DNA from: Xenoacremonium recifei
Lineage: Eukaryota; Ascomycota; Sordariomycetes; Hypocreales; Nectriaceae
NCBI GenBank assembly: GCA_012184525.1
Contig: WOFQ01000003.1
Location: forward strand, 1,178,001-1,242,000
DNA length: 64,000 nt
Direction of reading: 5' to 3'
Part shown: positions 45,785 to 56,625 of the stretch, piece by piece
How positions within the stretch are numbered: the first letter of the stretch is position 1
How the letters are laid out: each line of letters opens with the position of its first letter
Made by a program: the position numbers and the translations under genes
The notes under the pieces: model-generated
Told to the model about the DNA's origin: nothing
Seen by the model: the letters and a program-made list of their open reading frames with translations, nothing else
Database searches by the model: none

Positions 45785-47871
45785 CTATTTCACAGTAATG
45801 AACCCGATACCGGCCCGCGCCCGTCGCGCCGCTGCCTTGAGCGCCTGCTCCTCGACATCCGTCCACTTGATGCTGAGCTCGTCCCACTTGCTCCCGGGTG
45901 TGTTATACTCGCGACGCCACTGGGCCTGCATCGCCTGCAGCCGGGCCATCTCGCGCGGGTCGCCGGAGCCGCTGTACAGAAGCAGCGCGGTGCAGGGCGG
46001 CAGCGCGTCGTGAATACGGCGTATGCGTGAGACGAGGCGCGCGAGAGCGGCTCCCAGGGGCGAGACGTCGGCGTCGGAGGGCTCAGGGGGAGGAGACTCG
46101 ACGCGGTTCTTGTTCCACCAGCCTTGTAGAGCCTCAAGTTCGCGTAGCCGCGCCCAGACGAAGTCGACGCCGCCGCCGCGGATTTCGTGGCCGTCTGGGT
46201 CGCCGTTGACAGCGCGGATGACGTTGGTGGTCACGTCCTCGTCGTTGCGGCAGCCCAGGGCATAGGTCGCGCCGCCGCCGGCGCCCTTGGACGGGTCACC
46301 CCAATCCACAGCCGCGCTTGTCTTGCCGACCTCGATGCCGCCGGTGGCTGCGGTGCCTCCCTGGGCTTTGTAGGCGACGCCGGCGCGCGCGAGTCGACGG
46401 AAGAGGTTCTCGCCCTGGGCATCTGATGTGCCCCAGGCTTTGCCCTTCTCGCACTTCTGCTTGACGAGATCGAGACACGTCTTGGCGTCCTCGATACTGT
46501 TGTGGCCGGAGGCGCCGCCCTTTTGGATTTCGCGGCTGAGGTACTTCTGGGCGAGCCACTTGAGGGAAGACTTGAGAGGAGGCCCGCGGGGGTGGGGGAA
46601 GAGGATGGTTGTGTCGACGATGAAGGGGTGTGAGATCTTGAGAGCTTTGGTATCTGATTCGAGCGAATGGCCAACGAGGATGGTTCGGGGATGAAGAATG
46701 TCTAGTAGTTTCGTTTGGATATCACGGAGAGTGGTTGTGATAGGGGCGAGCATCTCCTCGGTGATGCCTGAATACTGCGTCACATAGTCGATGATGGGCT
46801 TATCGGGCTTGACGAGCTCATCTAGTATCACCTCGCCGGACCAGTCGACGACACTGATTCGTGTAAGAGAGAACTCACTCTCCCCCGTCATGCACATCTC
46901 GCAGTCTAGGGCCAAGACTTCTCGACCGGCGGTGATGCTCCCTTGCTGGATCTCCTTTTCGGGAATGTCGCCGTCCTCGAGCTTGTCCACTTTGGTGATG
47001 ACCCAGCCTTCAGGGAGCTCAAACTTCTCCTTTCGGGCTCCGGTTAGAAGCGCAGGATGGACTAGATAGCCGTTTTCTGACAGCTCGTCGGCTGTGGCTA
47101 GGAACTCGGTGATTCGGGTCCTCTCGTTCTTCCATCCATGGGGCTCGTTCGCTGGTTTGACTCCTTTCCGAGACGTCTTCTCCTTAGGAGCGGGCGCCGT
47201 GAGGAAAGCTGCCAAGGGAGAATGCATCTTTCCGTGCTTTTCGTCACCCGGCGTCTTCACTGGCCAGAGATGTGGAAACATGTCGGCGAAGGGTCGCAAC
47301 ACCTCTGGAAGCCTCTCCGCCTTCAATACCCGGGGATAATAGTCATCCGGGGCCGTGGCTACGCCATCGCCGCCTCTGCCAGCTTCCTCGTTGTACGCCG
47401 CAAAATCGACAGTCTCCTTGAACATGGCCTCTTCCAGGCCAGGAACCATTAGAGCCACGATCTTCTTGAAAGAGGGTCGGTGGCTGACGCCAACCCACTG
47501 GGGTCCGGCACCGTCAGCGAAGATATACGTCACGAGATCGCGTAGGTGGTGAATGCTAATCTTGGACTGCAGGCGAGCGTTGGGCGAGAAGGTGATGGAC
47601 GGGTAGTTTTTGCCCGGACGGGGAGGCTTCTTCTGCTTCTTGTTAGGGCGGGTGACGACCTGCCACTCGCCCTCGCCGTCGTCGTCATCGTGAGGGCTCG
47701 GACGCTTGACTCCGGCGCTGCCATTGCTCGAAGGGTCTATTGAGGGTTCTTGGACATTCTTGGACTTCTCGACAAGCTCTGCGGCCGTCTCTGGGTTTCC
47801 TGAGACAAAAGGTCAGCAGTAGCTCCAGAATATTTTGCCCTGTAGTCCAATGCAGACTTTCACTTACCCAT
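45785..47871 (-). CDS. rex1: RNA exonuclease, REX1/RNH70 type (DEDDh family)
   Basis: REX1-type 3'-5' exonucleases trim 5S rRNA, tRNA and other nuclear RNAs. The first exon is only 4 nt (ATGG, 47871-47868). After a 68-nt intron (GTAAGT..CTCAG), exon 2 runs 47799-45785, giving 672 residues. The splice gives MGNPETAAELVEKSKN.. and keeps frame. The exonuclease domain lies at about 296-450: LALDCEMC (Asp300, Glu302), LVGHSLESDTKAL, and HNSIEDAKTCLDLV with the His and Asp of the DEDDh set. The N-terminal part has a basic KKQKKPPRP patch, a likely nuclear signal. The C-terminal 200 residues have no domain I recognise. The gene is divergent from the Mis18-like gene, with 427 bp between start codons. 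Confidence 0.9.
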
Positions 47872-48298
47872 GGTATGCAGGGAGCGGCAGCTGGGAGTGC
47901 CGCGGGAAAGGCACCTGAAATACAGATGCTGTTGGGAGAGGGACTGAAATGGATGGGAAAGAATCAAAGACGTTGGAATATTTCCTTGAGGCGCAGGTGG
48001 CTAGTGCTTTGCGAGCGATGCTTCTTGCTGTGGAAGGTGGGGGTCTCCAGTGGTTTGCCTGCGGGAAGCTGGCCAATCAGAGGGGCTATTCAATTGCATC
48101 AGCCACAGCCCGCTCTCTTTACGCGCTTTCCGACGCGACCACCTCGACGATGTTGATGTCTCTTACATCTAATTATTTACCTACATCATCTTGAAGACGG
48201 CCGGATTCATTTCAGGATTTCCAAATACCTCCGTTCTATTTGCCTTTTGTTAATGGCACGCTCTTTGCGCATGTCGTCATTCTTGAATACCGTCAAAC
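47872..48298. promoter_or_regulatory. Divergent promoter of rex1 and the Mis18-like gene, with ACGCG pair and CCAAT box
   Basis: The 427 bp hold two ACGCG cores at 48121-48125 and 48133-48137, 12 bp apart, and a CCAAT box at 48073-48077. ACGCG is the core of the G1/S MBF site in yeasts. They lie about 165 bp upstream of the Mis18-like start. Cell-cycle control is inferred. Confidence 0.4.
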
Positions 48299-49982
48299 AT
48301 GGATCTTGTCACTTGTAAATGCGCCCAATGCGACGCGAAGCTCGGCACCATCGTCAACCAATGGATCCAACTGGGGAAAAACTACATTACGCCAATCTCT
48401 AGCAAGGAGCATCGCGAATCTCTTCAGATAATGGCATTCGGAGCCATCAGGCTAGGCGAAGAAAACACGGTTATTGGCGGCTGGTACGACTTGATTTGAC
48501 CCCAGCACCTTATTTGTGAGGCCTCGCTGATAAACAATCGCCACAAAAGCAAGCTTCAAGATGCTGAATGCGACTCATGTCACGTTGCGCTGGGGCTGCA
48601 ATGCCTCGAGACGCCTTCAAACCATTTCCTCAAAAGGTCAGTCAGGATAATACAAACGTACGTTTTATTATCTGTCCGTTTGCTCATCTTCCCCCAGAGG
48701 TCAATTCGTCTTGCGCATCTCTTCCGTCGTCTTGAAGTCAGTGATGGATGGGCGACGTAAGATTGAGCCCAAGGTCATTCAGTCTTTGAAGCTAAGAGGT
48801 GATACCTCCACGCTCAATGGCGACACCTCTAGCCCGGCTACAGAGCAGTTGACTCAGCTTTCGACCTATCCTGGAGCCTACAACGGATCCCCTGGCCCAG
48901 ATGATGTCGACCTCATCCAGCTGCAGGCGGATTTGGATGCCCAGCGCGAAGAAATCAGCCGCATCGATTCAGCCGGTTTCCAAGTGGTATCGACGTTCCA
49001 GTCAGCCATCACCCGCATGGAGCAGCAAGTCCGAAAATTGAATGAGCTAGTCGAGAGCGTGCGCAGAGAGGAGCAGAGTCAGCGAGACGAAGTGACAATG
49101 CTTAAGTCTGAAGTCTCGGACGTTCAATCGAAGTTTCAGCACAGCCCAGTACTCGAAAAGCTGGAGCGTCAACTTCAGACGACTGATGGAGCCGTCACAG
49201 AACTTCGAGAAGCTATTGATGACATCAATTGTGGTGCATACCAACTGCGAAATGATCTACTGAAGACACAGCAAGAGCTGCGCTACTGCCAAGAGGAAAA
49301 CACCGAGCTGAAGGCGGAGCTGGAGGAGACCAAGATGTTGGCGAGTGAGGGAGTGGAGGCCTCCAAAGAGTATTCCTCTGAGGTGTCGTCTCTCAGGAGA
49401 GAACTTAAGCAACTGAGAAACGAGATGAGCCGGGATCGTGCGAAGCAACCTTCCAAAAGTGCTTCCGGGGTTTCCGCTCATGAACTGGATATCCTTACAA
49501 GCAGCATCTCCAAGATCGGTAACCGGGCGAGCCAGATCGAGTCACTCCAAATGGAGTTTGAGTTGTTCAAGACGAGGATGCAGCGTCTGGAAGGTCGTCC
49601 TGGCCACGGAGGTAATGCACCCGAGGGCCATGCCGAGTTTGTCTCCCAGAAAGAGGAACTCCCACCGCCGCGCTACGGGGGAACGTCACGGCAGAAGCGC
49701 GCATCGGCGGGGCGAGATGACGATGATCTGTTCATAGACACACCTGCCAAACGCATGGCAATCTCATCGGACTATTCGAGCGCCGCCACAGGGAGCTCAG
49801 GCAGCGTCCTTGGATGGGGGCAATCGTCGCCTCCGACCTCTGCCCTCGCTGGAGCGGGTGGGACAGGACCGCGTCTCACAAAGTCTGGAAAAATTGACAG
49901 GAGATCGATGAGACGATCGAGCACAGGTGTCAGAGGACGAAAGTCTGTTGGTGCCGCAAATGAGCAGGGGTTGAATGACTGA
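48299..49982 (+). CDS. Mis18/Yippee-type zinc-binding protein with coiled coil (putative CENP-A loading factor)
   Basis: Mis18 proteins license deposition of the centromeric histone CENP-A. Three exons (48299-48483, 48550-48636, 48698-49982) encode 518 residues. The N-terminal 120 residues form a Yippee-like fold with two zinc knuckles: CAQC (Cys8, Cys11) within MDLVTCKCAQCDAKLG, and CDSC (Cys69, Cys72) within LQDAECDSCHVALGLQC. NHFLKRGQFVLRISSVV follows. The middle region (about 190-370) is heptad-like and rich in Glu/Gln/Leu, so a long coiled coil is likely, as in Mis18 oligomers. The tail is Ser/Gly-rich and basic. S. pombe Mis18 is much shorter (about 194 residues), so the coiled-coil extension is notable. 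If the first intron is retained, translation ends early after GGWYDLI. Another Yippee-family role cannot be excluded. Confidence 0.75.
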
Positions 49983-50038
49983 GAAAACCAGTCAACGCTT
50001 TTCCTGAGAATTAAAAAATTTGACGACAAACATCAACC

Positions 50039-51723
50039 CTAGATTTTAAAGTCGACTCTCAAGACTTCTCGCCCCAAGCTCGCTAACGCATCGATCTGCC
50101 TGAGGACGGCAAACTCGAAGAACGGCCTTGACGCCGGGTCAGCTGGGGTTTTGCTCCAGGCATTGATGAGAGATAGTTCTTTTTCTCTCCCTTGCAGCTG
50201 GCTGATATCCTGCAGAAGCTCCTTTGCGGAACGTATAATCTCCCAATCCGCGAGGTCACCTTCCGGGACAGACTTTGAGACCATGATCAGAAGCATCTGA
50301 CAGAGCGATACTTGGTCAATCTCGCGAAGAACCTCGACAGCCTGATGCGCCAAGGTACCCTTCGGAGCTACTGGATGCATGGACGACGCAAGTTCAGCCT
50401 CCTCTGCGGCAGTATTTGCGAGCAACTTGGCGATCATGTACAGCCCCTTGATCCGGACGGAGTGGAATGGCGCAGGGTATCGATATGGGTCGCACGCTGT
50501 GGCGACGAGGCACGCTATTGCCAGCGCATAAGAGAAGTTGCCCTCCTCGGAGTACAAGATGGATATCTCACTCAAAATGTGCGGAAGGGGGGCAACTGCC
50601 CAAAGCTCTTCCACGATGAGTGGTTGGCACTGTTGATACTGAGATTTGAGCTCCCTTCGACGTTGATCAGGCGAATCAGACAACTCTTTTGACTCTATCA
50701 GAGGGGTGAGAGATGTTGAGTCCTGCTTTATGAGCGCTACTTTCTTGTCGTCCATGGCGGCTGGGTGTCGTTTGAGAGTAGACAAGTCGGAGACCAGACT
50801 TTGGCTGTTCAGGTCGACTAAGGGAGACGCGGCGCATACTTGATAGACGTTGAGGTCGTCTTGACACCGGGCGCATTGACAGACGAAGTTGTACGAGGCG
50901 AGGGCCTCTCTGCGCATGGATAAGGGATGTGTGTAGTCTTGGCTTGTCAATGAGATAGCCTATGATGGGGGTTCATTGGAGAAAACGTACCTGTATATGA
51001 AATTTCTATCTCATCGCCAGCCTTGATATGTCGCTCGGCTCTTAGGATAGCTCGTCTCCCCACGAACTGGACGGTGGCATTGGGAATGCATGAGTGGTTG
51101 GCCATGGCGAGCGTTGGCTCGAGGAAGATGGCAACATCGCCCAGATCCAGATCGAAGCGGTGGAATGCATTTGTTTGGATCTACCATCTCATCAGCGTGA
51201 ATCTTGGACGTGAATATCATATACACAAACTTACCTTGCACAACAACTCCAACGCCTCCTTAACCTCCTTCTCCCCCGTCCCCGTCCCAGCAAACCCACA
51301 CGCACCCATCGCCATGACCTCCATATCCCTCCACCTCCCCCCCCTCCTCCACGCACTCACATTCCCATCCAACGCCTCCACGCCCTTCCGCACCTCTCCA
51401 TCCAACAAGACCAGCATCAGCGCACGCACCGGCGTCGGCACCGGCCTCCCCACGCGCTGCAGCGCCTTGCACTCCCGGCGATGCAGGCTCTTCCACGCGG
51501 CGGCCTGGCACGCTGCGTCGCAGTAGTAGGCGGCCTGGCAGCGCGTGCAGGCGCGGGGCGTGCCGGGGCGGAGGCAGTGTGTGCACACGCGGGTGAGGTG
51601 CGTGAGGGAGGGGAGTTGGAGGAGGGGGGTGAAGGTGGTGATGGGGGTGGATGGGGGGAGGGGAGTGGTGGTGTGGAGGGCGCGGTGTTTGGTGGGGTGA
51701 GGGCGGACTTCGAGGGGTGGCAT
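50039..51723 (-). CDS. SET and MYND domain protein (SMYD-type putative lysine methyltransferase)
   Basis: SMYD proteins have a SET domain split by a MYND zinc finger and can methylate histone or other lysines. Three exons (51723-51235, 51180-50991, 50937-50039) with 54- and 53-nt introns encode 525 residues. The first SET segment is at about 4-40 (EVRPHPTKHRALHT). MYND is at Cys47-Cys85 with the expected spacing (CTHC..CTRC..YYCDAAC..H..C). The SET core is NHSCIPNA (about 191-198) and GDEIEISYTDY. The post-SET cysteines are CQCARC (about 246-251). The C-terminal half is helical, as in SMYD tails. The start at 51723 was chosen because it opens directly on the SET segment; an upstream in-frame extension to 51888 is less likely. 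The stop codon is 56 bp from that of the convergent Mis18-like gene. Confidence 0.85.
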
Positions 51724-52087
51724 GGTGGTTGATGCGACTTTTTGGTTCTGCGTAAGTATAATGAGGGCTGGCGGTTGAGGTTGAGGGGTGTGGTGTTGGT
51801 GGCGGCGGTGGTGGTGTAGATGGGAGGTTGAGAATCGTGAAAGATCCGCAGTCGCTTGCTTGTAAGTGGAGGCTTGGGAGAGAACCATATATCAACAAGA
51901 ACCAGGCTGGCTACCAGCTCCCTAGGGAAGGTCATGAAATTGGTACCCATGCAGAAATAAAAATTATTGTTCGAAAATTATTAATTGCAACAGTGTCTGT
52001 CCTGGTTGGTCATAACCTATGTCCGTGCCATCTCGTGGCTCTATGAACCGTCTTTCATTAAATCACAACACACCTCCTCCCACTTCC
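51724..52087. other. Intergenic between the SET/MYND gene and sil1
   Basis: This 364-bp stretch holds the promoter of the SET/MYND gene and the 3' end of sil1. Its SET/MYND side is strongly G/T-rich on the plus strand; the rest is AT-rich. Confidence 0.55.
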
Positions 52088-53338
52088 TTACAACTCCTCC
52101 CGTCTCGACCCCTTCTCACTCTTCCTCAACGCCGCCAACCGCTCATGCAAGTCCCGACTCCAATGCTCCTTATCGCGCTTATTCGCCTTCATGATCCTCT
52201 CGACCTGGTAATCCCAACAGCCCTCACCGCCAGCCCCCGCCTTCTTACACGCCTCATCATCATCCGTCCTCGGCTCCCGCGGCCACTGTCCTAACTTCGC
52301 GCCCATGTCCTCGTCTAGGAACGTGTCCAGCACGAGCTGCCCGACTCTCCGCTGCGCTGTCGCCCATTCTTTGCCCTCGGGGCTGAGCACCTCGAGGAGA
52401 CGGGCCATGCCGCCGTTTTGGAGGAACGCAGAGCGGATTTCGTCGCTTTTGAGGAGGTTGTTGATGGCGGCGACTTTGGCCTTGACGCGCGAGGCGGCTT
52501 TTTGGGCGGAGGGGCCTGTTGGGATGGGTGAGGGCATGAAGCTGTCGTAGAAGCTCTCGCCGAGAGACCGGCTGCCTTTCTTGCAGGTGTCCGCCATGAG
52601 GTCTGGCCATTGCTTGGTCACCTCCTTAAGAGCCGCCGCGTTATTAGATAGAGCGCCGGCTAGAATGGCCGCCGCTTGCTGGTCCCTCGGGGTGATGCCG
52701 TCGACCATTGCACCGTCATCATCTCCCATCATGCAGAATAATGTCTTCACTACTGCTGGGTCCTCGGTGACTTTGAGGCCATAGTAGATGTCGTGGGCAA
52801 GCTCCTCCATGCCTTCCAATGCCACATCAAACTCCTTCCCAAGACCGCTATACCCCTTCTTCATCATCTTCACTGCCTCAAAGAACTTCTGCCCCTCATA
52901 CTGCTGCTCCGGCGACGGCTCCTTGATCTTCCCAACGGCGTCATATGCTGGTGCACCCTTGGGCACTCTCAAAGGCTCAGGCTGTTCCGGATCCACGACG
53001 ATGATGTCTTGGTCAACTGGTAGGCCTTCTAACGCTGCATCCCCTTCTCCAGGGACATTGATTTTGGCTTCCTTTAGTCCTGTCCAAATATTCATGCGAA
53101 CGTGTAGCCCATTAGGCAGTTCCTGGTCATCATGAACAACCTGGAATTCGTCTGTCGGCTGAAAGACCCGAGGATAACATTCGCTAGGGTTGGATGTGTG
53201 GCAGATCAGATCGGTGTCTGCCGGTGGTGACGGTTGAGACACAGATGAGGCCCTAGCCGGTGCTGCGAAGACGCAAACTAGGATACCAAATAATACAGCC
53301 AGAATGAAGGGAAACCGAGAATTCCTGAATGATGCCAT
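52088..53338 (-). CDS. sil1: SIL1-like nucleotide exchange factor of ER Hsp70 (BiP/Kar2)
   Basis: SIL1 releases ADP from the ER-lumenal Hsp70 during protein import and folding. The single exon encodes 416 residues. The start at 53338 gives a clean signal peptide (FPFILAVLFGILVCVFAAPARAS). A start at 53414 would bury it, so it was rejected. The conserved N-terminal region reads LICHTSNPSECYPRVFQPTDEFQVVHDDQELPNGLHVRMNIWTG, cut here to its key motifs CHTSNPSECYP and LPNGLHVRMN. An armadillo-like helical domain follows (about 150-380). The protein ends RREEL, consistent with an ER-retention (HDEL-like) signal. No intron is needed. Confidence 0.9.
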   Translation of the reverse strand: MASFRNSRFPFILAVLFGILVCVFAAPARASSVSQPSPPADTDLICHTSNPSECYPRVFQPTDEFQVVHDDQELPNGLHVRMNIWTGLKEAKINVPGEGDAALEGLPVDQDIIVVDPEQPEPLRVPKGAPAYDAVGKIKEPSPEQQYEGQKFFEAVKMMKKGYSGLGKEFDVALEGMEELAHDIYYGLKVTEDPAVVKTLFCMMGDDDGAMVDGITPRDQQAAAILAGALSNNAAALKEVTKQWPDLMADTCKKGSRSLGESFYDSFMPSPIPTGPSAQKAASRVKAKVAAINNLLKSDEIRSAFLQNGGMARLLEVLSPEGKEWATAQRRVGQLVLDTFLDEDMGAKLGQWPREPRTDDDEACKKAGAGGEGCWDYQVERIMKANKRDKEHWSRDLHERLAALRKSEKGSRREEL

Positions 53339-54594
53339 TTTGGATCTTGAAGGTCGTCTCCTTCGCAGTCTCTGACGAGAGTGTGGTGTTTGTGGTCGAA
53401 TTGACAAAGACATGGCTAAGCGATTAGTCCTTTTTTGTGGTTGATGTGGCTGTCTCAGAGTTGACACTTGAAAGTATAAACCGGTAGGGGAAAGGAAATG
53501 AGAGGGTATAAAAAAAAGTCTAGAAATTGCCAGCCGTTTATATGTGATAAGAAAGAGCTTTTTGAATCGAAAGCAAATGAACACGCAAAACAGATTGGAA
53601 GGATGACTCAATGTGGTGGTGAAAAGGACAGTTTTTCGTTACGTTTTGCCATTCTCTGCGGGATCGAAGTCACTAGAACGGCAACTTGGCAACATCGACA
53701 AAGTGCCTGGAGAACTTGACTTTTGGCAGCCTGTGATTGGCTGCAGACCGCTTAGTCAGATATCGAAGGCGAAAACGGTGTATAGCTCCCGTATCATCGT
53801 AGATTCGTCTACTTCACATCACGCTAAAATTCAAAGTTTTGATTATTGCTTCTCTCTTCTCTTTATTTTCATCAGAAAAGTGATGATGTGGACTGAAGAC
53901 CACGTGAAGTCAGGCGGCGAGAGGAGAGACAGGCGATAGAGTGATGTTCATGCCTGCTGGAGACCCAGACCTCTCGAAGATGACGACGGCGTTGAGTGCG
54001 TGACCAAATGATTCAAAATATCCTTCAAAGGTGCGATATTGATGTAATTGATTGATCCTCCGTTCCATACTCTGTGCAGTCAGCTCCCTCTATTGAATTT
54101 CCTAATCCGAGGGGCTGGATATTGGCGATGTCTCAGATGGCCGAGCTAGCCCCTTCGTTCTTCAAAAGTCTTGAGAACAGACGATGACGGTCATGAGATC
54201 AGTGCAAAACCGGTCATGATGCCATGAGTGGAAAAGACGAACATGCGATTAGTTCATCCATAAGGCGACTTGCGCTTTCTGACGACACCTGATGCGTCGT
54301 GGTTGTGGCCGCATAGGCGCGAGAGGTTGGGCGTAGACCAAAGTCGTCCCCTCCCGTCCGCATAGGGCATAAGTGAATGTCTCACTCGCCGCCCGAGCCC
54401 CTTCGACCGCTGTCGAGAGGGAGCTATGGGCGAAACTACTGAAGGAAGAGGATTAGCCAACGTCACGACCATTCAAGGGTGCGGCTGGGAGGTCGAGGGC
54501 ATATAAGTCGAAGAGCCCCAGGGCTCGAAGCCGTCAGTCCAGGCTCTGAAAGACCGGTTACGCTTGAAACAACAACCTCCTCAATTTCATCGCC
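53339..54594. other. Intergenic between sil1 and the small secreted protein gene
   Basis: This contains two divergent promoters over 1.26 kb. An inverted CCAAT box sits inside a short inverted repeat (GCAGCC-N7-GGCTGC, 53726-53744), about 390 bp upstream of sil1. A CACGTG box is at 53901-53906. A TATA-like element for the right-hand gene is at 54502-54507. No coding sequence is supported. Confidence 0.5.
54502..54507 (+). promoter_or_regulatory. TATA-like element of the small secreted protein gene
   Basis: TATAAG lies 93 bp upstream of the start codon at 54595, a usual distance for an ascomycete gene with a short leader. Confidence 0.45.
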
Positions 54595-54927
54595 ATGGCA
54601 TCCTTACGCCTTTCCGCTGTACTGCTCTTCTTCTTCTGGGCTATCGGTCTGTCCGCGGCGCCGACTTCTCATCACCGCTTCCACCATCGGACTATGCATT
54701 CCCGCCACATGCACGTCCACCACACAGAGGCGGAGGCTCCTACGCAGGCGCCACAGGTGATGATTGACGTGGTGGAAGCGTGGACGCAAGAATCAGCTCC
54801 AAAGGCGTCACAGCAGGGCGGGGGTAGTCATGATGAAGAACAACCTGGATTTCTGGAACTGCTGCTTGCGAGGAAGAGTCTTCCCGCGGCGCAGCCTTTC
54901 GTGGACGATACTATGACCTTTGTCTGA
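54595..54927 (+). CDS. Small secreted His-rich protein of unknown function
   Basis: The 110-residue protein starts with a typical signal peptide (SLRLSAVLLFFFWAIGLSAAP, cleavage predicted after about residue 20-22). A His-rich stretch follows at about 23-45, beginning HHRFHHRTMHSRHMHVHH, with nine His in 18 residues. The rest is acidic and low in complexity, and has no cysteines, so it is not a typical disulphide-rich effector. The His cluster could bind metal ions such as copper, zinc or nickel. The start has good context (gccATGG) and a TATA box 93 bp upstream supports expression. No family is recognised. Confidence 0.6.
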   Translation: MASLRLSAVLLFFFWAIGLSAAPTSHHRFHHRTMHSRHMHVHHTEAEAPTQAPQVMIDVVEAWTQESAPKASQQGGGSHDEEQPGFLELLLARKSLPAAQPFVDDTMTFV

Positions 54928-55736
54928 TGGGTATGTATCCGCGAGATATTATATAGTGACGTTGAGAAATTGTGTTAACAGAAAGGGACAGGCATGAATG
55001 GGGATCTCAGAGCATTGATTGCTTGAGATCAATGTTGGGGGAATATGGATATAGCTAAAGGGAAGTCGTCTTGCTGGCAAGAGACTGAGTGGAAATGGAC
55101 ACAATCCAATAGCATAGAAACTTCGGATGATCAGAGCGATTGCTGTAGGGCCAAATGCTGCGTGTCCATGATGTTTTGGTTGTCTATAATCAGCGATGGT
55201 AAATGGAATTACACGATTTGATGAGTCTTGAGTGATGAGAGGGGGAGAGAGAGAGAGAAAGGAGAGTGCCATAGGAGCATATGGTAATACAGTGCTTGAT
55301 ACAGTCATATCTATCGCCCGCACGGTCTTAACCCCCAGCAGCCCCGGTTTTCATTGGTCCAGGGTCCAGCCGCCCACTGATAGCCAGGGGCGGAAGCGAC
55401 CTTGCCTGATCAGCGCTCCGTAATCCACACGGAGAGATCCAGAGCTGGTCTGGTCACGTCTCGTCTCCTTTCCCCGGCAGTAGTTGGGTCAGCTCGAATC
55501 CATCCGTCATTCTGATAAACCTCCCCCGTCCGTCTAATTCTGGAAACGAAACCACCAACCGACGATCTGCGACTGCTATAGCTACCATCGTCGCCTTGCT
55601 CTCCCTTCTCGCTCTCATTGACTCTGCTTTATTCAATTCGCGCCCTTCATTCCCTTTGTGCTCATTATCATCAGCACGTGTCTCAGTATCTCCCAGCACC
55701 GACCGCCGCTGTCCCGGTCCAACGACCTCCGACACC
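54928..55736. other. Intergenic between the secreted protein and glutaredoxin genes
   Basis: 3' flank of the secreted-protein gene, then the promoter and pyrimidine-rich leader of the glutaredoxin gene. A short GA repeat lies at 55242-55261. No coding sequence is supported. Confidence 0.5.
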
Positions 55737-56625
55737 ATGCCGTCCCCGCGGCGCATGCGCCTGTTGATGATCGCAGCAGTGTGCACCTTCGTCCTCTTCC
55801 TCTTCTACTCGTCGGGCATCAACGACTCGGGCGAGGCCGCCGCGCGGACCGGCGGCGGCGACTTCTACTCCAAGACCAAGGCGGCCATGGAGGGCCAAGC
55901 GGTGTTGGACTCGCAGACGGGACAGAAGGCCGGCCATATCCCGGCTGACAAGGACGCCGATGGCGATGTCGACGAGGATGACCAGAAGATGGCGCAGCAG
56001 ATGCAGGAGCGTCTCAAGGCTGCTGAGCAGGAGGCCAAGGACAAGGCCAACGAGAAGGCTCTGAGGCCAGATCCGCCTAGCAACGTTATTGGCGTGGGCA
56101 GCTCGGCTGAGGGCAACAAGGACAAGGCCAAGGCGGATGCTGTTGCGGGAACCAAGGGCGATGCGGCGAGCTCCAATGACAAGAAGAAGATGGTGGAGAC
56201 CAAGGAGCAGATGCAAGCCGAGGCTGAGCTGACATCCATCCTCAAGAAGTCTCCAGGTTCGTCCTCCACCCTCACTGGCCCTCTTCAATAACTAACAACA
56301 TCTAGTCATCATCTTCTCCAAGTCATACTGCCCCTTCTCAAAGCGCGCCAAGGGCCTGCTCCTCGAAAAGTACCGAATCTCGCCGGAGCCGCACGTCGTC
56401 GAGCTCGACGAGCACCCGCTAGGAGCCTTCCTGCAGGACGTGCTCCTCGAGAAGACGGGCCGCCGAACAGTGCCCAACATCATGATCAACGGGATCAGCA
56501 TCGGCGGCGCCGACGACATCATCGCCATGGACAAGGACGACAAGCTGGTGGCCAAGATTGTCGAGCTCGGCAACAAGCGCGTGGACATGACGGAGCGGTT
56601 CGTGCAGGGCGACTCGGCGCACTAG
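55737..56625 (+). CDS. Membrane-anchored monothiol glutaredoxin (Grx6/Grx7 type)
   Basis: Yeast Grx6 and Grx7 are glutaredoxins of the early secretory pathway, acting in redox and iron-sulphur homeostasis of the ER/Golgi. Exons 55737-56256 and 56306-56625 are split by a 49-nt intron (GTTCGT..CTAG) and encode 279 residues. An N-terminal anchor (about residues 8-25, LLMIAAVCTFVLFLFYS) is followed by a charged, disordered, partly coiled-coil stem. The glutaredoxin fold starts at residue 174. Its active site is CPFS (Cys182, second Cys replaced by Ser), hence monothiol. Glutathione-binding motifs RTVPNIMINGISIGG and DD follow. The model start was preferred over an in-frame upstream ATG at 55596, which would displace the anchor. 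Confidence 0.9.

Noticed and set aside
53339..53611. N-terminal extension of SIL1
   Set aside because: It would bury a clean signal peptide that starts at 53338.
55596..55736. N-terminal extension of the glutaredoxin from an upstream in-frame ATG
   Set aside because: It would move the membrane anchor 47 residues inward; the pyrimidine-rich composition is that of a 5'UTR.
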